DNA from: Guyparkeria sp. WRN-7
GTDB taxonomy: Bacteria > Pseudomonadota > Gammaproteobacteria > Halothiobacillales > Halothiobacillaceae
Length of the DNA stretch: 64,000 bases
Reading direction: 5' to 3'
NCBI RefSeq assembly: GCF_001641825.1
Contig: NZ_LRFH01000015.1
Span: 1 to 64,000 of the forward strand
Under the pieces are notes generated by a model, which was given only the letters and a program-made list of their open reading frames with translations, was not told the origin of the DNA and ran no database searches. Positions 59,692 to 64,000 of the stretch are shown here, piece after piece. How positions within the stretch are numbered: the first letter of the stretch is position 1; every line of letters begins with the position of its first letter. The translations under genes were made by a program, and so were the position numbers.

Positions 59692-60492
59692 ATGGCCGTA
59701 TTGCTGCCCGCCGGGATCGGCATGACCCTGATCCCGATCCTTTTCTTTCTGCTGCGGTGGCGCTTCCCGACCGCCGGTCGGCAGATCGCCTTCATTCTGG
59801 GCGTGCTGTCGCTGGCCGCCTATGCGCCTTACGCGATCAGCGCGTGGCCGGGACTCGACGTGGTCGCGATGGTGGTGGCCATCCTGGTGATGACCGCCTT
59901 CATCCTCGGGCTGATTTCGCCGCCACGTAATGCCGAATCGCACAAGATGGGCTTTCATGCCGGTCCGGCGACCATCATTGCCTTCTTCGCGGTGATCATC
60001 CTGCTCGACTCGATCTTTCTCACCATTGCCTCGCGGGGGCTGAGCGAGAACGCGGCACGGCAGTTGCTGCCGGAGCCCCAGGGCGGCCCGGTCGCGACCT
60101 CGTACTTCCCGGGCACGGTGGCCCATGACTACCAGGAAAAGGTGGCGCAGTTCGAGGCCTACGACGCCATGCGCGAGGAGCAGCAGCGACGGGGCTGGCA
60201 GGTGCGTCGCGGTTGGATGGGCGAGCCGGTAGTCGGTGAGTCCACCCCGTTCCGCATCGAGGTCACCGACGGTGACGGCGGTCCGATCCAGGGTGCCGAT
60301 GCCACCGCGCAGTTCCTGCGCTTCTCCAGCGAAAGCCTGGACTTCACGCGCGAGCTCGAGGAGATCGAGCCCGGTGTCTACCAGGCCGAGATCACGCCCA
60401 CCCGGCCCGGGCGGTGGGAAGTGATCGTCAATGTCCGTCGCGACGGCGAGACCCACCAGCTGCGCGGCATGACCGACATCGCCAAGCCGTGA
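59692..60492 (+). CDS. FixH/CcoH-family cbb3 assembly protein, enlarged form
   Basis: The 266-residue protein keeps the FixH core in its C-terminal part: a membrane helix (about 95-115), then ATSYFPGTVAHDYQEKVAQFEAYDAM and a periplasmic beta domain with TPFRIEVTDGDGGPIQGADA and GVYQAEITPTRPGRWEV. Ordinary FixH is about 160 residues with one helix; here about three extra membrane segments precede it (about 1-90). ATG 59692 is chosen because ATG 59653 lies in a hairpin loop and adds only polar residues, though it cannot be excluded. Position between ccoG and ccoI supports the assignment. Confidence 0.85.
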   Translation: MAVLLPAGIGMTLIPILFFLLRWRFPTAGRQIAFILGVLSLAAYAPYAISAWPGLDVVAMVVAILVMTAFILGLISPPRNAESHKMGFHAGPATIIAFFAVIILLDSIFLTIASRGLSENAARQLLPEPQGGPVATSYFPGTVAHDYQEKVAQFEAYDAMREEQQRRGWQVRRGWMGEPVVGESTPFRIEVTDGDGGPIQGADATAQFLRFSSESLDFTRELEEIEPGVYQAEITPTRPGRWEVIVNVRRDGETHQLRGMTDIAKP

Positions 60493-60541
60493 ACGGCCGG
60501 GCTGCTGCTTTGGACGAGGCTGTGCGGGTGCCGGGCGTGCG

Positions 60542-62995
60542 ATGAGCGAGACGCGGGACATCACGCCGGAGCAGGCGGCGGAAGGCAGCTGTTTTCACTG
60601 CGGCCTGCCGGTGCCGGACGGGGCGGACTACCATGCCCGCGTGCTCGGCGAACAGCGCGCGGTGTGCTGTCCGGGCTGTCAGGCGGTCGCGCAGGCGATC
60701 GTCGAGGCGGACATGGAGGATTACTACCGCCACCGCAGCAAGGCCTCGCCCAAGCCGGATGACGATCTCGAACGCGTGCTCGAGGAGGTGGCGATATACG
60801 ACCGCCCCGAGATGCAGAAGTCGTTCGTCGCCAACCGGGAGGGCGACCGTCGCGAGGCCTCGCTGATCCTCGAAGGGATCGTCTGTGCCGCCTGCATCTG
60901 GCTCTCCGAGCGCCACGTCCGGCAACTGCCCGGCGTGGAGTCCTTCTCGGTGAACTTCTCCACTCATCGGGCGCAGGTGGTCTGGGACAACAGCCAGGTG
61001 CAGTTGTCCGAGATCCTGCGGGCCATCGCGGCCATCGGCTACCGCGCCTACCCCTACGACCCGGACCGCCAGGACCGGGTCTACCGCCGCGAGCGTCACG
61101 ACATGATGCGCCGCCTGGCCGTCGCCGGGCTGGTCTACCTGCAGGTGATGATGATCTCGCTGTCGCTGTACTTCGGCGACTTCCTCGATCTCTCCGAGGA
61201 CATGCGGTACTTCTTCTGGTGGGTCAGTTTCATCCTGTCGACGCCGATCGTGCTCTATTCCGGCCAGGCGTTCTTCCGCCCGGCCTGGCGCGACCTCAAG
61301 CAGCGACGGGTGAGCATGGACCTGCCGGTTTCGCTCAGCATCCTGCTTGCCTACGGGGGCAGTGTCTACGCCGTGTTGAGTCACAGCGGCGAGATCTATT
61401 TCGACTCGGTCACCATGTTCGTCTTCCTGCTGCTCGCCGGGCGTTTCCTCGAACAGGGGGCACGCCACAAGGCGGGCGAGCTGGCCGAGTCGCTCAACAA
61501 GCTGGTGCCGCAGGTGGCCAACCGCATCGAGGCCGACGGCTCGATGAGCGTGGTGCCGGCGTTCGATCTGGTGCCCGGCGACCGGATTCTGGTGCGCCCC
61601 GGTGGGCCGGTGCCGGCCGACGGGCGCGTGATCGAGGGCGAGAGCGGCGTGAACGCCTCGATGCTCACCGGCGAGAGCGTCCCCGAGCTCAAGCGTGCCG
61701 GTGACACGGTGGCCGCCGGCACCGTCAATACCGAGAGCCCGTTGACCGTCGAGGTGGAGAAGGTGGGTCAGGACACGATGGTCTCCTCGATCGTGCGCCT
61801 GATCGACCGCGCCCAGTCGCAGAAGCCGCGAGTCGCCGAAGTGGCCGACCGCTTCGCGCGGAAGTTCGTCATCGGTCTGCTGGTCACCACCGCGGCCGTG
61901 TCGGTTGCCTGGCTGATGATCGATCCGGCACGCGCGTTCTGGATTGCGGTCGCCATTCTCGCCATCACCTGCCCATGCTCGCTGTCGCTGGCGACACCGG
62001 CGGCGATCGCGGTGGCGGTCGGGCGGCTGACACGTCAGGGGCTGCTGGTGTCGCGCGGACGAGCGATCGAGGGGCTCGCCGGCATCAGTCACGTGGTGTT
62101 CGACAAGACCGGCACCCTGACCACGGGCCAGCTGGTCGTGCGCGAGGTCGAACGGCTGGATGACGCGGACGACACCGAGCTGCGCTCCGTGGTCGCGGCC
62201 CTGGAGCAGTATGCCGACCATCCCGTCGGGCGGGCGCTGCGTGTCTGGGGCGAGGACGGCACGCGTTCCGCCCGCGAGGTGCGCGGGGTCGAGAGTGCCA
62301 GCGGTCGTGGGGTGACCGGGCAGATCGACGGTGAACGGTTTGCGGTGGGCAATGCCCGCCTGATGGGCGAGCTCGGCATCCGGCTGCCCGAGGTGAATGC
62401 GGCCGTCGACGAGCTGGTGGTCTGGATCGCGCGGGGAGAGCAGCTGATCGCCCGCGCCGTGCTGGGCGACGAGCTGCGCGAGGATGCCCGCGAGGCCGTC
62501 GATCGGCTGCGCGGGCACGGCATTCAGGTCTGGTTGCTGTCCGGCGATCAGGCCGATCGGGCGCAGTTGATCGGCGACCACCTGGGGGTCGATCACGTCG
62601 AGGGCGACCTCTTGCCGGAAGACAAGATGGCGCGGGTGGCCGACCTGCAGGCCGGTGGCGGCCGGGTGCTGATGGTCGGCGACGGGGTCAACGACGCGCC
62701 GGTGCTGGCGCGGGCGGACGTGTCCATGGCCATGGGAGGCGGCACGGCCGTGGCCAAGCACAGTGCCGACATGGTGTTGCTGAATGATCGGGTCGCGGAG
62801 ACGGCCTTTGCCGTCGATTACGCGCGCCGCACCATGGCGGTGATCCGTCAGAACCTCGCCTGGTCGGTCTGGTACAACGCGATCGCGATCCCCATTGCCG
62901 CGGTGGGGCTGGTGCAGCCGTGGCTGGCGGCGATCGGCATGTCGGTCAGTTCGATCGCCGTGATCGGCAATGCCCTGCGATTGAGGCGGGGGTAG
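60542..62995 (+). CDS. ccoI: Copper-translocating P-type ATPase for cbb3 assembly (CcoI/FixI)
   Basis: The 817-residue P1B-type ATPase has an N-terminal cysteine-rich zone (CFHCGLPV and CCPGCQAV), then a heavy-metal domain with GIVCAACIW (about 115-125). Eight membrane segments include the CPCS metal channel (about 479). It has an actuator TGES, phosphorylation loop DKTGTLTTG (about 521) and hinge MVGDGVNDAPVL. It exports Cu(I) to the periplasm for CcoN maturation. The usual ccoS gene does not follow: a convergent gene ends only four bases after this stop. Confidence 0.96.
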   Translation: MSETRDITPEQAAEGSCFHCGLPVPDGADYHARVLGEQRAVCCPGCQAVAQAIVEADMEDYYRHRSKASPKPDDDLERVLEEVAIYDRPEMQKSFVANREGDRREASLILEGIVCAACIWLSERHVRQLPGVESFSVNFSTHRAQVVWDNSQVQLSEILRAIAAIGYRAYPYDPDRQDRVYRRERHDMMRRLAVAGLVYLQVMMISLSLYFGDFLDLSEDMRYFFWWVSFILSTPIVLYSGQAFFRPAWRDLKQRRVSMDLPVSLSILLAYGGSVYAVLSHSGEIYFDSVTMFVFLLLAGRFLEQGARHKAGELAESLNKLVPQVANRIEADGSMSVVPAFDLVPGDRILVRPGGPVPADGRVIEGESGVNASMLTGESVPELKRAGDTVAAGTVNTESPLTVEVEKVGQDTMVSSIVRLIDRAQSQKPRVAEVADRFARKFVIGLLVTTAAVSVAWLMIDPARAFWIAVAILAITCPCSLSLATPAAIAVAVGRLTRQGLLVSRGRAIEGLAGISHVVFDKTGTLTTGQLVVREVERLDDADDTELRSVVAALEQYADHPVGRALRVWGEDGTRSAREVRGVESASGRGVTGQIDGERFAVGNARLMGELGIRLPEVNAAVDELVVWIARGEQLIARAVLGDELREDAREAVDRLRGHGIQVWLLSGDQADRAQLIGDHLGVDHVEGDLLPEDKMARVADLQAGGGRVLMVGDGVNDAPVLARADVSMAMGGGTAVAKHSADMVLLNDRVAETAFAVDYARRTMAVIRQNLAWSVWYNAIAIPIAAVGLVQPWLAAIGMSVSSIAVIGNALRLRRG

Positions 62996-62998
62996 GGA

Positions 62999-63487
62999 TC
63001 AGCCGCCCATGCTGTGGATGTACTGGTTGAGCTGGGCCACGTCGGTACTGGTGCGCCGGTAGAGGTGGTCGAGACTGACGATCGCGTATTCGAGCAGCAG
63101 GACCGAGAAGACCGGGTGTTCCAGGCGCAGCCGGTTGTACTTGGCGCGCGGCAGGCGCAGCAGACGGACCTTGGAGCGTGCCCGCATGCGCACGTTGCGT
63201 GGCTGACGGTCGAAGAAGCTCATCTCGCCGAGCATCTCCCCGGCGTGGATCTGGCCGACCGGCACCTCGTTGGTGGTCGGGCCGACGATCAGCTCGGCAG
63301 TACCCTCGAGCAGGAAGTACAGCGATTCGCCCACCTCGCCGATGTCGGCGATGATCTTGCCGCGCTCGATGATCTCGAAATCGCAGAAGTCGAGGAAGGC
63401 GCCGACCTCTGCCTGAGTCAGGATCTGCGTGTCGACGTGGCGGGCGAGAAAGTCGACCAGGGCGTGGCGGTCGTTTTCGGTCATCAT
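62999..63487 (-). CDS. Stand-alone cyclic nucleotide-binding (Crp-like) domain protein
   Basis: The 162-residue protein is essentially one cNMP-binding beta-roll (about 25-140). It contains the phosphate-binding-cassette-like stretch IHAGEMLGEMSFFDRQPRNVRMRARSK, flanked by helices. There is no helix-turn-helix, so it is not a Crp-type DNA-binding regulator. It may sense a nucleotide and act through a partner. The ATG at 63487 (second one at 63484) follows GGGAG; the upstream part of the frame is non-coding. It is convergent with ccoI. Confidence 0.8.
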   Translation of the reverse strand: MMTENDRHALVDFLARHVDTQILTQAEVGAFLDFCDFEIIERGKIIADIGEVGESLYFLLEGTAELIVGPTTNEVPVGQIHAGEMLGEMSFFDRQPRNVRMRARSKVRLLRLPRAKYNRLRLEHPVFSVLLLEYAIVSLDHLYRRTSTDVAQLNQYIHSMGG

Positions 63488-63823
63488 CGCTTGAATGCTC
63501 CCATGCCGGTTTGCGGGTAGGTGTCGTTTCATTGTCGCGAGCCGTTCACGTTTTGTCGATCCTCTTGCGCGCGGTGAGGCGGCATGAGCCCGATTCATGC
63601 TCGGATTGCGGATGTTTCGCTTGGCCGAGCGGGTATCGCGGCGGAAAATGAGGCGCAGCCATGATGGTCGGCGCGACGGGCGAGGCGAACGGCCGCAACA
63701 TGCTAGAATTCCCGGCATTGTTCGGTCGCCCTCGGTTCCTGTCGGGGCGGCCGCTTGTATTTCGCGGCCTCGTTCGCGCGGGGTCGAGCCGGATTTGATT
63801 TCACCTTCTTCAGGAGCCAACTC
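63488..63823. other. 336-base intergenic region upstream of glyA
   Basis: It contains the extended -10 promoter at 63701-63709 and the CAGGAG ribosome-binding site of glyA. It must also hold the promoter of the leftward cNMP-binding gene, which I cannot place. I see no riboswitch consensus, repeat or small gene. Confidence 0.5.
63701..63709 (+). promoter_or_regulatory. Extended -10 promoter of glyA
   Basis: TGCTAGAAT contains TAGAAT (63704-63709) with the upstream TG of an extended -10 element. No good -35 is found, consistent with an extended -10 promoter. The leader to glyA would be about 107 bases. Confidence 0.5.
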
Positions 63824-64000
63824 ATGTTTGCCAAGTCCATGACCATCGCGGGCTACGACCCGGAACTTGCCGATGCGATCAACGCCGAGGTGCGCCGCCA
63901 GGAGGATCATGTCGAGCTGATCGCCTCCGAGAACTACGCCAGCCCGCGCGTCATGGAGGCCCAGGGCTCCGTGCTGACCAACAAGTACGCCGAAGGCTAC
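63824..64000 (+). CDS. glyA: Serine hydroxymethyltransferase, N-terminal part
   Basis: The first 59 residues are visible before the window ends. They match SHMT closely: an opening around [28 protein letters not shown] and the following [20 protein letters not shown]. The enzyme uses pyridoxal phosphate to convert serine and tetrahydrofolate to glycine and methylene-tetrahydrofolate. A CAGGAG ribosome-binding site lies 9 bases before ATG 63824. Confidence 0.96.
   Translation, partial: MFAKSMTIAGYDPELADAINAEVRRQEDHVELIASENYASPRVMEAQGSVLTNKYAEGY

Noticed and set aside
60428-62761. 777-codon minus-strand frame over ccoI
   Set aside because: Shadow of the P-type ATPase gene in a GC-rich genome.
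63488-63823. Glycine riboswitch before glyA
   Set aside because: The leader is of suitable length, but I could not find the paired aptamer consensus or a following terminator stem.

Overview
This is a GC-rich, densely coded stretch of bacterial chromosome. Gene content and order are those of a gammaproteobacterium: ponA // pilMNOPQ-aroK-aroB-damX-gltB, rpsU-yqeY next to tsaD-plsY, dnaG-rpoD, bioH-bioC, ubiA and a ccoNOQP-ccoGHI cluster. A cbb3-type oxidase, a cytochrome c', a DsrE-like exported protein and much iron-uptake machinery suggest a respiratory, possibly sulfur-oxidising relative of Chromatiales/Halothiobacillaceae. I cannot fix the genus. I see no prophage, CRISPR array or rRNA. 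Nearly all of the very long opposite-strand reading frames are GC-driven shadows of real genes.

Layout. (1) 1-5.8 kb: the end of a TRAP solute-binding protein, an MntR-type regulator divergent from a TroA-fold protein, a gamma-carbonic-anhydrase-like protein, ubiA, a DsrE-like exported protein, cytochrome c' and a small Cys-rich conserved protein. (2) 5.8-11.5 kb: two large membrane c-di-GMP enzymes in tandem. (3) 11.5-21.3 kb: iron acquisition, with fbpABC (plus a coupled periplasmic amidohydrolase) behind a Fur-box promoter, a LysR regulator, cytochrome b561-yceI, then a TonB receptor preceded by hemP behind a second iron-box-like promoter. (4) 21.6-27.1 kb: a cation antiporter, a methyltransferase, a zinc-type oxidoreductase, and glycerate kinase with a GntP permease. 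(5) 27.4-51 kb: tRNA-Ile(CAU), rpoD, dnaG, gltB, damX-like, aroB, aroK, pilQPONM, ponA, a conserved unknown, hemE, gltD, yqeY and rpsU. (6) 51-54.4 kb: tsaD, plsY, bioH, bioC. (7) 54.6-63 kb: ccoNOQP, then ccoG, ccoH-like and ccoI, followed by a stand-alone cyclic-nucleotide-binding protein and the start of glyA.

The most notable points are these. (a) A short non-coding mobile element occurs as a 270-bp full copy (2981-3250) and a 96-bp internally deleted, inverted copy (24497-24592). One fills the ubiA/carbonic-anhydrase divergent promoter region; the other abuts the glycerate kinase stop codon. (b) The rpsU-yqeY-dnaG-rpoD operon is split by the whole pil-aro-glt-hemE block, and that block is in circularly permuted order (gltD-hemE first, gltB last) relative to the order known from Pseudomonas. 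(c) A TroA-fold binding protein beside mntR lacks all four usual metal ligands. (d) The cbb3 assembly genes include an enlarged FixH with extra membrane segments and have no ccoS.
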